Shown here piece after piece: positions 44,813 to 53,413 of a stretch of DNA of 64,000 nucleotides (within the stretch, counting starts at the first letter, position 1; every line of letters starts with the position of its first letter). The translations under genes were made by a program, and so were the position numbers. The notes beneath the pieces are model-generated. The model did not search any database, had not been told where the DNA came from, and was given only the letters and a program-made list of their open reading frames with translations. The DNA comes from Paenibacillus_AR mesotrionivorans (GTDB lineage Bacteria > Bacillota > Bacilli > Paenibacillales > NBRC-103111): the NCBI RefSeq assembly GCF_046098205.1, contig NZ_JBJURJ010000003.1, positions 372,001 through 436,000 of the forward strand, in the 5' to 3' direction.

Positions 44813-44851
44813 ACAGATTTGCGGCCGCACTCACGGCTGCCGCAAATCTGT
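44813..44851 (-). terminator. Terminator of the oxalate-decarboxylase-like gene
   Basis: ACAGATTTGCGGC pairs with GCCGCAAATCTGT, followed leftward by TTTTTT. Confidence 0.9.
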
Positions 44852-44870
44852 CCTCCCGCTTACATGAACG

Positions 44871-46067
44871 TTAAGGTTTGGGGTAATAGGCAAATCCGGG
44901 GTAGGTGACCACCGGCCATTTTTCCTTCCGCAGCGCATCCAGCACCTCAGGACCAACATTCAGGTTGCCCGCCACCAGTTCCTTCGGGGTTAAGGCCATC
45001 CACTGGTTCAGGGACACATCCTGGAACCGGTCGCTTTTGAACATTTCCAGAAACCAGAGGGTTTCATCGCCGGTATTCTGCACGTAATGCCCCTGGGCAA
45101 AGGGCACGTAACCCACATCCCCCGCCCGGAAATCAAAGGTTCGGGCTGCTCCATTGCCGGCGAAAACGGTCATGCGTCCCTGGCCGGTGAGATAATACTG
45201 CCATTCGTCATTGTTGGGATGCCAATGCAGCTCACGCATGGCGCCGGGTTTGATTTCCACCAGTGCCGCGGCGATGGTCCGGGAAACCGGGAACACGCTG
45301 GAATCCACAATCCGCACACTGCCCCCGGGCAGGGCGATGGGAGGCTGAGCCAGCAGTTTGTAGGTGAAACTTTGAGGCACTGTACCATACGGGGACTGAA
45401 CCTTTTGGGAGTCGATGGGACCGGGCACCTGATCCTGATAAATATAGACCTGGCCGTCGGGAATCCGGGCAAAGGCCTCCATCGGCACCCCGAAGTTGGC
45501 GGACAGCACATCCTTGGGCGTATGGGCGAACCAGTCGGAGATGGACAAGGTATTCAGATCGGAGAAGTGCCCGTCATCAAATACCAGCAAAAATTCGCAG
45601 CCGTCCTCCAGCCCCTGAATGGAATGGGGAATACCTGGAGGGAAATACCAGAGATCACCCGGCCCCACATCGGCAATAAAATTAGTTCCGTTCTGGTCAA
45701 CAGCAGTGATTCGGGCATGGCCGAGCAGCATATAGGACCATTCCGCCTGCTGGTGCCAATGAAGCTCCCGGACTCCCCCGGGGGTCAGACTCATATTTAC
45801 ACCGGCCAGAGTCGTCGCCACCGGCAGCTCCCGGATGGTGATCTCCCTGGACCAGCCTCCCTGATTCAGCTGCATATGGGTATCGGAAAAGGAGAAGCGC
45901 AAATTGGGGATGAGTCCCGCATCTGTGGCCGGAGGTACCAGCATATCCGGATTCTGGCGGTCCCGCATCAGATCCCTTGGCCCACAGTCAACGTTCCCGA
46001 AGCCGCCCTCCCGGATGGGCTGGGGAATATGCTCGGACGGCGGTAAACGGCTTGTCATTTGATCCAC
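44871..46067 (-). CDS. Bicupin oxalate decarboxylase homologue (OxdC/OxdD type)
   Basis: The 398-residue protein has two germin-type cupins, each with its manganese-binding set: HWHQQAEWSYMLLG with later PHSI in the first, and HWHPNNDEWQYYLTG with GHYVQN in the second. It converts oxalate to formate and CO2 in characterised relatives; B. subtilis OxdD is a spore-coat member. The lid of the active site reads FSDLNT where OxdC has FSENST, so the catalytic Glu is replaced by Asp. Activity may be altered. No signal peptide is present. Confidence 0.85.
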   Translation of the reverse strand: MDQMTSRLPPSEHIPQPIREGGFGNVDCGPRDLMRDRQNPDMLVPPATDAGLIPNLRFSFSDTHMQLNQGGWSREITIRELPVATTLAGVNMSLTPGGVRELHWHQQAEWSYMLLGHARITAVDQNGTNFIADVGPGDLWYFPPGIPHSIQGLEDGCEFLLVFDDGHFSDLNTLSISDWFAHTPKDVLSANFGVPMEAFARIPDGQVYIYQDQVPGPIDSQKVQSPYGTVPQSFTYKLLAQPPIALPGGSVRIVDSSVFPVSRTIAAALVEIKPGAMRELHWHPNNDEWQYYLTGQGRMTVFAGNGAARTFDFRAGDVGYVPFAQGHYVQNTGDETLWFLEMFKSDRFQDVSLNQWMALTPKELVAGNLNVGPEVLDALRKEKWPVVTYPGFAYYPKP

Positions 46068-46160
46068 TTTCCCACCTCATTATCGAATCATGTCTGCCGC
46101 AATGTATATGCGTGGCGGAAGCGGATTATACCGGACGCTCCGAGCTGCAAGTCCTGCCTT

Positions 46161-46523
46161 TTAGATAAGGTTCATGTTTTCCTCCAAAAATTGCTTCAGC
46201 ACCAAGGCATGGTTACACTTTGTATCCTTAGCTGCATAAACAAGGGTCACTGGTCCGCTGCGGAGTATCCTGCCTAACCGCTCCAGCTCGTCCTTCCTGT
46301 CTTCGCTCTCTAACTCCTCCCTGTACAACCGGGTAAATTCATCGAATTTCTCCGGCCGGTGATTGAAGCTTTTCCGTAAATCCGCGGAGGGGGCGATTTC
46401 CTTCATCCAGGCATACAATGCCGCCGCTTCCCGCGTCACGCCCCGGGGCCACAGTCTGTCCACCAATATCCGTTTGCCGTCCTCTTCGGACGGCTTCTCA
46501 TAAATCCTTTTAATCTGAAGCAT
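46161..46523 (-). CDS. DUF488 family protein
   Basis: Start at 46523 (MLQIKRIYEKPSEEDGKRIL) matches the family start; the upstream extension does not. The 120-residue protein shows the hallmark ILVDRLWPRGVTREAA and DLRKSFNHRPEKFDEFTRLY with VTLVYAAKDTKCNHALVLKQ at the end. These proteins are common in bacteria; no firm function is known. It is divergent from the acetolactate synthase gene. Confidence 0.88.
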   Translation of the reverse strand: MLQIKRIYEKPSEEDGKRILVDRLWPRGVTREAAALYAWMKEIAPSADLRKSFNHRPEKFDEFTRLYREELESEDRKDELERLGRILRSGPVTLVYAAKDTKCNHALVLKQFLEENMNLI

Positions 46524-46765
46524 GGTCCAACCATTCCCATCCGGTATATTTGCAATCTCATAATTCTGTGATGCCAATCACAAGTTCAGCCATTTTTTTG
46601 CGCTAATCTTACTGGAATAACATGGTCCACGCCGAAGGCCGGATGATGTTATGGAAGCCTCGAAACCGGCACAGCCGGTTTGAGGGCCTTCTACGATGAA
46701 TCATCCTCCATGGTGCCGCTTGCTCAAGCACCATGATGGCTATAGGAAATAGGAGGTGTGTTTTT
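46524..46765 (+). promoter_or_regulatory. Structured leader of the acetolactate synthase gene
   Basis: Two stable hairpins lie ahead of the TTG start. The first (46658-46685) pairs CCTCgAAACCGGC with GCCGGTTTgAGG around ACA, with AAGGCC/GGCCTT able to extend it. The second (46709-46735) pairs CATGGTGC with GCACCATG. There is no T-run after either, so this is not a simple attenuator, and I cannot match a T-box. AGGAGGTG precedes the TTG by seven bases. Confidence 0.55.
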
Positions 46766-48445
46766 TTGACAGGGGCTGAATTGTTGATTGACTTATTGCT
46801 TGAGCAGGGGGCAACCACGGTATTCGGTTATCCGGGAGGCGCTGTGCTCCCCATCTACGATGCGCTGTACGATTGCCCATCCCTCCGGCATATCCTGGTC
46901 CGCCATGAACAGGCTGCGGTACATGCGGCCGACGGTTTTGCGCGGGTAACCGGCAAACCCGGCATCGCCCTGGTAACCAGCGGTCCTGGCGCCACCAACG
47001 CCATAACCGGAATTGCCACAGCGTATATGGACTCTGTGCCGCTTATCGTGTTGACGGGACAGGTTTCCACCCACTTGATCGGATTGGACAGCTTTCAGGA
47101 AGTGGACATCTACGGGATGACGATGCCCATTACCAAGCATAATTTCATGGTTATGGATGCGGCCGAGCTGCCGAGAATCATCAAAAGCGCCTTTCATCTG
47201 GCCACCACGGGCCGCCCCGGACCGGTGCTCATCGATTTGCCCAAGAACATCATGCAGGGTCCTGCCCCCAGCCGGAACGAACCGGTGGAGCTTTCCGCCG
47301 TTCCCCAGCTGAAGGGCTACAAGCCCGATACGGTCATTCCCGAGGAAACCCTACAGCATGTATTCGAGAAGCTTGCCCAGGCGAAGCGGCCTGTTCTGCT
47401 CACAGGAGGCGGCTGTATGTCCGAAGTGGCCTCCGGGCAGCTCCTCACATTAGCCGGACAAGCCAACATTCCGGTTGCCTCCACTTTCATGGGGCTGGGA
47501 GCCTTCCCCACCGGTCATCCGCTGCACTTGGGCATGGTAGGAATGCACGGCACCGTGGCCGCCAATAATGCCATCCAGCAAGCGGATGTGCTGCTTTGCC
47601 TGGGTGTGCGCTTTAGCGACCGGGTATCCGGCAATCCCAAGGCGTTTTCCCCCCACTCGTACAAAATCCAGGTGGATCTCGACGAATCGGAGCTGAACAA
47701 GAATGTCCCTGTGAATGTGGCCGTTCACGGCTCTGTCCAGGACGTGTTCTCTCATCTGCTGGCCGGCGGATTAACCGGTTCTTGGGAGGAGTGGAACAAG
47801 CAGGTGCAGTCTTTTTCCCGGCGGATTCCCGCCCTGTCCACCAAGGGAGAAGGGCTGCTGCAGCCCCAGGAGGTCATCCGGATGATTCATGCCCAATCCT
47901 CCGGTGAGGCGGTGGTGGCAACTGACGTGGGGCAGCATCAGATCTGGACGGCCCATCATTATCCGTTCACCCGGCCCCGTTCCTTCCTGTCCTCCGGCGG
48001 CCTCGGCACCATGGGCTTCGGCTTGCCGGCAGCCATCGGCGCGGCCTCAGCCGGTATCGGGCGACCCGTGGTTTGCATAAGCGGCGACGGCAGCATCCAG
48101 ATGAATATTCAGGAGCTGATGACCGCAGTCGATTATGATCTGGATCTAAAAATCGTGATCCTTAAAAACGGCTACCTGGGTATGGTCAGACAATGGCAGC
48201 AGCTCTTTCATGATAAACGCTACTCCTCCGTCAAAATCTCTTCCCCCGATTTCGCGGCGCTGGCCCGCACCTTCGGCGCCCGTGGCTATTATGCCCGTAC
48301 CCGCTCCGAGGCGGAGTCCATTATCCGTGAAGCATGGGCCCAGCCGGGAGTGGCCGTGCTGGAATTTGATGTGACCGAGGAAATGAATGTGTATCCCATG
48401 ATTCCCCCAGGCGGAGATGCCAGCCAGACCATCGAGCATGAATAA
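46766..48445 (+). CDS. ilvB: Acetolactate synthase large (catalytic) subunit
   Basis: The TTG start follows AGGAGGTG by seven bases. The 559-residue ThDP enzyme has the catalytic Glu in RHEQAAVHAADGFARVTG, the anabolic-type stretch FQEVDIYGMTMPITKHNFMV, and the ThDP/Mg motif GDGSIQMNIQELMTAVDYDL with KNGYLG. It joins two pyruvates (or pyruvate and 2-ketobutyrate) toward branched amino acids. No ilvN regulatory subunit, ilvC or leu genes follow; a flavin reductase gene does. That makes it a lone paralogue whose pathway is uncertain. Confidence 0.9.
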   Translation: MTGAELLIDLLLEQGATTVFGYPGGAVLPIYDALYDCPSLRHILVRHEQAAVHAADGFARVTGKPGIALVTSGPGATNAITGIATAYMDSVPLIVLTGQVSTHLIGLDSFQEVDIYGMTMPITKHNFMVMDAAELPRIIKSAFHLATTGRPGPVLIDLPKNIMQGPAPSRNEPVELSAVPQLKGYKPDTVIPEETLQHVFEKLAQAKRPVLLTGGGCMSEVASGQLLTLAGQANIPVASTFMGLGAFPTGHPLHLGMVGMHGTVAANNAIQQADVLLCLGVRFSDRVSGNPKAFSPHSYKIQVDLDESELNKNVPVNVAVHGSVQDVFSHLLAGGLTGSWEEWNKQVQSFSRRIPALSTKGEGLLQPQEVIRMIHAQSSGEAVVATDVGQHQIWTAHHYPFTRPRSFLSSGGLGTMGFGLPAAIGAASAGIGRPVVCISGDGSIQMNIQELMTAVDYDLDLKIVILKNGYLGMVRQWQQLFHDKRYSSVKISSPDFAALARTFGARGYYARTRSEAESIIREAWAQPGVAVLEFDVTEEMNVYPMIPPGGDASQTIEHE

Positions 48446-48467
48446 CAGAATTGAAGGAGAATTCCCT

Positions 48468-49004
48468 ATGGAAAAGATAAGTGTGAATCTCGAAAAGCTG
48501 TATTACGGATTTCCGGTGGTGTTGATCAGCTTTTATGATCAGAACGGCGTTCCCAATGTGACCACCGTCTCCTCCACCTACACCTTGAAGAATATGATGA
48601 TGGTGGGTCTCAGCAGCAAGGGCTTCGCCGCCCAGCAGATTAAAGAAGTGAAGGACTTCGTGATTAACCTGCCCATGCGCACCATGGAGCAGGAAATCGG
48701 CATCTGCGGCTCTCACAGCGGACGCGACGCCAACAAATTCGATCTGGCCATGCTAACTCCGGTCAAATCCTCTGTAGTGAACGCCCCCATTGTCGGGGAA
48801 TGTCCCATTGCTATCGAATGCACCCTGAAGGATGTCATTGAAAGCGATCATTTCGGCGGGTTAACCAATCTCATGGCTGAAATCAAAGGACGCTGTGCAG
48901 ATGAAGGTTATCTGTCGGCAGAGGGCGGACTAGAGCTCTCCAGGCTTGATCCTATCCATTATTACGGGGACGGCAAAACAAAGGGCTTCAAATTCACCGT
49001 ATAA
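48468..49004 (+). CDS. Flavin reductase family protein
   Basis: The 178-residue protein has the FMN-binding split-barrel pattern of flavin reductases: VVLISFYDQNGVPNVTTVSS, MMMVGLSSKGFAAQQIKEVK and DFVINLPM. It begins 22 nt after the acetolactate synthase stop with GAAGGAG before the ATG, so the two are in one operon. Such proteins reduce flavin with NAD(P)H or bind FMN for an oxidoreductase. A link between it and acetolactate synthase is not obvious. Confidence 0.85.
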   Translation: MEKISVNLEKLYYGFPVVLISFYDQNGVPNVTTVSSTYTLKNMMMVGLSSKGFAAQQIKEVKDFVINLPMRTMEQEIGICGSHSGRDANKFDLAMLTPVKSSVVNAPIVGECPIAIECTLKDVIESDHFGGLTNLMAEIKGRCADEGYLSAEGGLELSRLDPIHYYGDGKTKGFKFTV

Positions 49005-49110
49005 ATCGCCCCATACGAACCTCTCTTATCCGCTGGCCGGTTGTGCCGCCGGGCAATCCTGCTTGTTCCGATTACCTGACGGCAAACCGCCTTTATTATG
49101 TTCCCTGCAT

Positions 49111-49404
49111 CTACCGGCACACACGGGTGATATACCCGCCGCAGCCGCATTCTCCCACATACACCACCTTCTCCACCGGCAGTTCCTTCTCTGCCAACAA
49201 CCCTTCCAGCCGGGAAATGAACCATTCCTCAGGATTGCCCATTTCACCCGGTGTAATAATGTTCACATAGTGCTCGTATTTGGTTTGGGTCACCGCCTCT
49301 ATCGAGGACTCCAGCATCTCCGCCTCTTCCCCGGGCCCATACTCCTCCTCCAGATTTAAGGACCAGTCCCCTTTATGCATGGCATTCAACGGAATCTCTT
49401 TCAT
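49111..49404 (-). CDS. Small CGCGG-tailed protein, possible RiPP precursor family
   Basis: The 97-residue protein has a head KGDWSLNLEEEYG, a middle VNIITPGEMGNPEEWFISRL and a tail VVYVGECGCGGYITRVCR. From memory this matches a family annotated as CGCGG putative rSAM-modified RiPP, also seen in haloarchaea, with the same W-S-NLE, VN-I/V-T-G-GNPE and CGCGG-TRV blocks. Its good ribosome site (GGAGG, eight bases) supports it. No radical SAM maturase lies beside it. The family name is remembered, not searched. Confidence 0.6.
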   Translation of the reverse strand: MKEIPLNAMHKGDWSLNLEEEYGPGEEAEMLESSIEAVTQTKYEHYVNIITPGEMGNPEEWFISRLEGLLAEKELPVEKVVYVGECGCGGYITRVCR

Positions 49405-49546
49405 TTCTCATTCCTCCATTCCCTCACACTATTCGGGTTCCGGCAAAAACCTGCCTTCGTGCTGCCATTTTAGCACATCTGCCGCTTTCTTTTGTGATTC
49501 GGCTCACGCTGCAGAGATTTGCCCTGACGCCGCAATACGTAAAAAA

Positions 49547-49571
49547 ACCGCCAGGCATACACCCTGGCGGT
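49547..49571 (-). terminator. Terminator of the GntR gene
   Basis: ACCGCCAGG pairs with CCTGGCGGT, followed leftward by seven T residues. Confidence 0.88.
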
Positions 49572-49586
49572 CGGTTCCGTATAATT

Positions 49587-50246
49587 TTAGAAAAATTGCG
49601 GGTATTGCTTGGCCATCCCCTGCACCTGCTCCAGCAGACTATTGGAGTGCTCCGCCACAATGCTTCTCATAGCGCCTGCATCCCGCTTCCGGATCGCAGC
49701 CACCATCCGCATGTGACAGTCCATGTGGGACTGCTCGGCCCCGTACATTTTGCCGTACAGCAGCCGGACCCGGTTATAATGAGAGGTCACTTCTTCAATG
49801 GTGAACCAGGACAATTCCTGTCCCGCCGTCTCGAAGATAAGCTGGTGAAACCGGTTGTCCTTGCAAAAAAATTCGAAGAAATTCTTCTTGTCGGTATACT
49901 TCTTCTGCTTGCTGATCAGCTCCTGCATGGTATCCGCCACCAGCTCGCTGCACTTGAGGATGAATTCATCCACAACGGCCGTTTCCAGCGACGTCCGGAT
50001 AAACCACTCCTCCCGGACCCGCTGCAGGTCAATCTTGGAGACCACGGTTTTGCGTTTGGGGTAGATCTCCACCAAACCTGACTGCTGAAGGCGCACCACG
50101 GCTTCCCGCACAGGTGTCCGGCTGACTCCGTAGCGTTCAGAGAGCTTCGGCACACTGACGTCCGTACCCGGCTCCAGCGTCATATTCATAATATCTTCCC
50201 GGATCTGGTTGTATGTGACATCATTTAACGAATTCGTGTTATTCAT
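49587..50246 (-). CDS. GntR family transcriptional regulator, FCD type
   Basis: The 219-residue protein has the GntR winged helix (LSERYGVSRTPVREAVVRLQQ near residues 33-54) and an all-helical FCD ligand domain with metal-binding residues near EFFCKDNRFHQLIFE and ESHMDCHMRMVAAIR-like helices. It overlaps the metallopeptidase-like gene by 8 nt and lies at the end of the leftward hydantoinase cluster. The operators at 54787-54836 are of GntR type, so it most likely controls that cluster. Confidence 0.9.
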   Translation of the reverse strand: MNNTNSLNDVTYNQIREDIMNMTLEPGTDVSVPKLSERYGVSRTPVREAVVRLQQSGLVEIYPKRKTVVSKIDLQRVREEWFIRTSLETAVVDEFILKCSELVADTMQELISKQKKYTDKKNFFEFFCKDNRFHQLIFETAGQELSWFTIEEVTSHYNRVRLLYGKMYGAEQSHMDCHMRMVAAIRKRDAGAMRSIVAEHSNSLLEQVQGMAKQYPQFF

Positions 50247-50958
50247 AATCCACGGTTTCCCTACACCTTCCTGAGCTCACTTCCAGAACATCACGAAATA
50301 TTTTGTGGGCACTAGCAGCATCATAGCCATAATACAGAAGAACATCCAGCACAAAAGGAGAATATTCAAGTCCGTTCAGTTCCCGTGTAAATGCCATTGC
50401 TCCAATTTCGCTCAGGGTACGTATTGTAGAGACATTTTTCCACCCCAGAAAATTCCATAAACATATTTTCTCTGTGCGGGTATAAATTTCCTGCTCGAAT
50501 TGTTCTTCTACAAAATGAAACAATTCATGCCCCAAGATAGTATTTATTATACCCTTTTGTGTAAAAAGTTCAACTATCCCGGGGTCTTCCGCAGCCGTCA
50601 GACGGACCGCCTGATCCACAGGCTCCTGCATGATGATGATTTGATCCGGAGGGGCAAAAGAAGCGAACAAAACCCGTTTTCCCACCATGGATACATCCCG
50701 GAACTCCACCTTCAGCTCCAGCTTTCCGGCGATTTCAGCCGCATCCGCAGTGCCATGCTGGTGAATGATCCGCCTGGCATATTCCTTGCCGCATGCGGTT
50801 GCCTTGGCTATCATCGCGTTCTGCTGGTCCGGTAAAATGCGTTTTTTGAGAAGTTCTCTGGAAAATGCATACCGTCCCCAGGTTTCATCATCCACCTGCA
50901 GTAATTGATGAATCATGTCTCTCAGCGTGATTTGCCCCTGCTCCTGCATAGCTTTCAT
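50239..50958 (-). CDS. ImmA/IrrE-like zinc metallopeptidase-type protein
   Basis: The 239-residue protein has the zinc motif GHELFHFVEEQFEQE (HExxH) near residue 110, in the middle of an ImmA/IrrE-like fold, with a later Glu/Asp region and C-terminal helices (SAHKIFRDVLEVSS). No helix-turn-helix is visible. ImmA proteins cleave repressors; here the GntR gene overlaps its stop, so a role in relieving that repressor is possible but speculative. Confidence 0.75.
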   Translation of the reverse strand: MKAMQEQGQITLRDMIHQLLQVDDETWGRYAFSRELLKKRILPDQQNAMIAKATACGKEYARRIIHQHGTADAAEIAGKLELKVEFRDVSMVGKRVLFASFAPPDQIIIMQEPVDQAVRLTAAEDPGIVELFTQKGIINTILGHELFHFVEEQFEQEIYTRTEKICLWNFLGWKNVSTIRTLSEIGAMAFTRELNGLEYSPFVLDVLLYYGYDAASAHKIFRDVLEVSSGRCRETVDYE

Positions 50959-51062
50959 TCCTTCCTCATAAAAAACCCGAGATTAGAAGACTACTCGGCT
51001 GCGTTGGTAAGCTAATATTCTGCGATAGGAACGGGAGGGAAAGGATGGCTTGAGGGCGAGTT

Positions 51063-51113
51063 TTTTGGCGGCTTTGAAACCTTAAAATTCTAATCCAATC
51101 AAGGCCGCCAAAA
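51063..51113. terminator. Terminator of the hydantoinase gene
   Basis: TTTTGGCGGCTTTGA pairs with TCAAGGCCGCCAAAA (one bulge). T-runs on both strands make it bidirectional. It separates the hydantoinase gene from the metallopeptidase-like gene. Confidence 0.88.
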
Positions 51114-51199
51114 CGTGTTTGAGCATCCAAGACATCCCTTTCCCGGAAGTGAGTGTCGCACCCGAATATTTGCTTACCACTATTACACCGGACAACCCT

Positions 51200-53332
51200 C
51201 TAGCTCTGCTTAATATTGGCCGCCACCACGATAATCTGCGTATCCGGCTCGAAGGTGGATACCTCAATATCCATCAGCAGCTCCAGCTGCTCGAAATCGG
51301 AGGCCGAGAAGTCCATAATCCGCGCGCCCAGACACAGATAGAAGTCAGGCCGGGCAATCAGCTCGGTTTGATACACCGCCATACTTTCCCACAGCTTCTT
51401 CACGGCATCGAGGTAATCGCCTGCCGTGGTTTTGATGGCCATCCCCCGGCCACGCTGCACCTTGATGAAACCCTTGGTGTCGAGAATCCGAATAGCCCCG
51501 GCATCTCCCGCCTTGCTGTTTTGCTCCCCGTAGATGGACACATATTTGGTCTTCTCCAAAAGCCGGGTCTGCTCCACGGAAATCCGCATATCGTTGGCCG
51601 CCAGCTGCCGGAGCTCCTCATCCGTACATTCCTTCAGCAGTTCGTTGGTTTTCACCTCGGTAGAGCCGGTGGCGATGGCGGTCACCTTGGAGGTCTGCGG
51701 GTCAATATCAATGTGGATTTCGATGCTCTCCGGCGTTGCTCCGCTTTGGATGGCCTTATTCATGGCCTCCACCTTCAGCGCGCCGATCATTTCCTTAGTC
51801 GGGGAAGGAATAATCCGTTCCACCACATCCCGCACCATGGACAACGCCACGCCGATAGATGAAATAACTTCCGCATTTTCAGGAATACTATACTTCAACC
51901 CCATTTTTTCGGCAAAATATATAATTAGGGAAGCGGCGCCCCCGCCAACGCCAACCAGGGAAATCTGATCCTTCTCCAGCTTGTACTTCTCGGCCAGGGA
52001 CAGAATAACCGGTTCAATCTTGGCGTATGCCTTCTCCATAATTTGCTTCGCAATATCCTCGGCGGTGGTACCGCAATAGTCGGCCAAAGCCTGCATGGCT
52101 TTCCGGGCGGCTTCCACATTGCCGTAGGAGAAATGCTCCTGCTTGACCAACCCCAGCACATTGGCCGCACAGGAGTTGGTGATGGTCACCCGGTCGCCGT
52201 TTTCCATACGAATGGCCACATAATCGGCAGGATCACCCGGCTTGGGAGAGAAAAACTCCACCTGGGGTCCTTTAATCCGCCCAGGTTCGGTAAATACGGA
52301 ATAATCCAACCCAGCGATGTGTGCTGAACGCGGGCCCACATCCACAATGCCGCTTTTGTTGGCACGGACCATAGAGCCTCCGGCTACACCCAGCACCCGC
52401 ACATCCAGGGAATTCACATAAGTAGGGTGACCGCCGACGATGGAATAGTCAATAGCCGGACGGCCGTTTTTGATAACCCCGATATTGGTTGTGGTGCCGC
52501 CCACTTCGAAATATACACCGTTGGATGCTCTCAGATACATCAAGGAGCCCATAACGGATGCCGCCGGTCCGGACAGCATGGTGAGCACGGGACGTTTCTT
52601 CATCTCGCTGATTTCCATAACGCCGCCGTCGCCTCTCATAATCATCAGCGGAACATGGACGCCGGCTTCCCTGACAGAACGCTCTGTGGAGTTCGCCGTA
52701 TCCAGCATCTTCGGCAGAATACTGGCATTGATCGCTGCCGTTCTGGTCCGTCGGGTCAGCCCATACAGCTTTGTTATATCCGAGGCCATGGTGGTCGGGA
52801 TCCCTTTTTTCTCCGCTTTTTCATAAACGACTGCTTCCGGTCTGCCGTTGTCCACACCAAAGGCCATGGACGGCACAATGACCTGGGCTCCCTGCTTCAC
52901 AAGGTCATTAATGACATCCAGGACGGAAGCATCGGTCATCTTCTTGATATTGATAAAGCTGTTGAAAATCTTGATTTCCTTGCCGTTACCCAAATCTATA
53001 TTTTGCAGCTTCGTTTGTCTTTTGGCAAAAAAGCCTTCCAGGCCGCCCTTGCTCATGCCGATAATCCCAACCTGGGCAATATCCCCTTCAATTAAAGCGT
53101 TCGTAGCTTGGGTGGTACTGTGGGCAACAAATACCACATCTTTGGCTTCGATATTATTTTCCTTCAGACAGTTTTGAAAGCATTTGACAACCCCCGCAGC
53201 CACACCCTTGGGATCATCATGTGTGGTTTTTACCGACGATTTGCCGATAATCTCCTGTGTTTCATTGTCGATGGCCACTGCTTTTGTATGTGTTCCTCCT
53301 ACATCTATTCCCACTCTAACCGATTTACTCAT
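51200..53332 (-). CDS. Hydantoinase/oxoprolinase family ATPase-type subunit
   Basis: The 710-residue protein starts MSKSVRVGIDVGGTHTKAVA, the N-terminal ASKHA nucleotide fold of the HyuA/oxoprolinase family, with a central hydantoinase A domain (VGVGGGAASLIIYFAEKMGL, FEVGGTTTNIGVIKNGRPAI). It hydrolyses a cyclic amide with ATP in relatives. The usual HyuB partner is absent, which is common in the single-subunit variant. It follows the transporter gene, so the pair probably import and open a cyclic compound; the substrate is unknown. Confidence 0.88.
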   Translation of the reverse strand: MSKSVRVGIDVGGTHTKAVAIDNETQEIIGKSSVKTTHDDPKGVAAGVVKCFQNCLKENNIEAKDVVFVAHSTTQATNALIEGDIAQVGIIGMSKGGLEGFFAKRQTKLQNIDLGNGKEIKIFNSFINIKKMTDASVLDVINDLVKQGAQVIVPSMAFGVDNGRPEAVVYEKAEKKGIPTTMASDITKLYGLTRRTRTAAINASILPKMLDTANSTERSVREAGVHVPLMIMRGDGGVMEISEMKKRPVLTMLSGPAASVMGSLMYLRASNGVYFEVGGTTTNIGVIKNGRPAIDYSIVGGHPTYVNSLDVRVLGVAGGSMVRANKSGIVDVGPRSAHIAGLDYSVFTEPGRIKGPQVEFFSPKPGDPADYVAIRMENGDRVTITNSCAANVLGLVKQEHFSYGNVEAARKAMQALADYCGTTAEDIAKQIMEKAYAKIEPVILSLAEKYKLEKDQISLVGVGGGAASLIIYFAEKMGLKYSIPENAEVISSIGVALSMVRDVVERIIPSPTKEMIGALKVEAMNKAIQSGATPESIEIHIDIDPQTSKVTAIATGSTEVKTNELLKECTDEELRQLAANDMRISVEQTRLLEKTKYVSIYGEQNSKAGDAGAIRILDTKGFIKVQRGRGMAIKTTAGDYLDAVKKLWESMAVYQTELIARPDFYLCLGARIMDFSASDFEQLELLMDIEVSTFEPDTQIIVVAANIKQS

Positions 53333-53413
53333 GGTCGTCCTCCGATTCTTTTGTAATGGTGGAATGACCGGCTTTTACACAAGTGCAAAAGCCGGTCAGG
53401 TAAACGCGTAAGC

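Noticed and set aside
46524..46765. T-box riboswitch before ilvB
   Set aside because: No T-box sequence, no antiterminator pair and no terminator with a T-run could be found.
46766..48445. Catabolic acetolactate synthase AlsS
   Set aside because: The FQEVDIYGMTMPITKHNFMV region is anabolic in type and no alsD or alsR gene is adjacent, though the absence of ilvN leaves some doubt.
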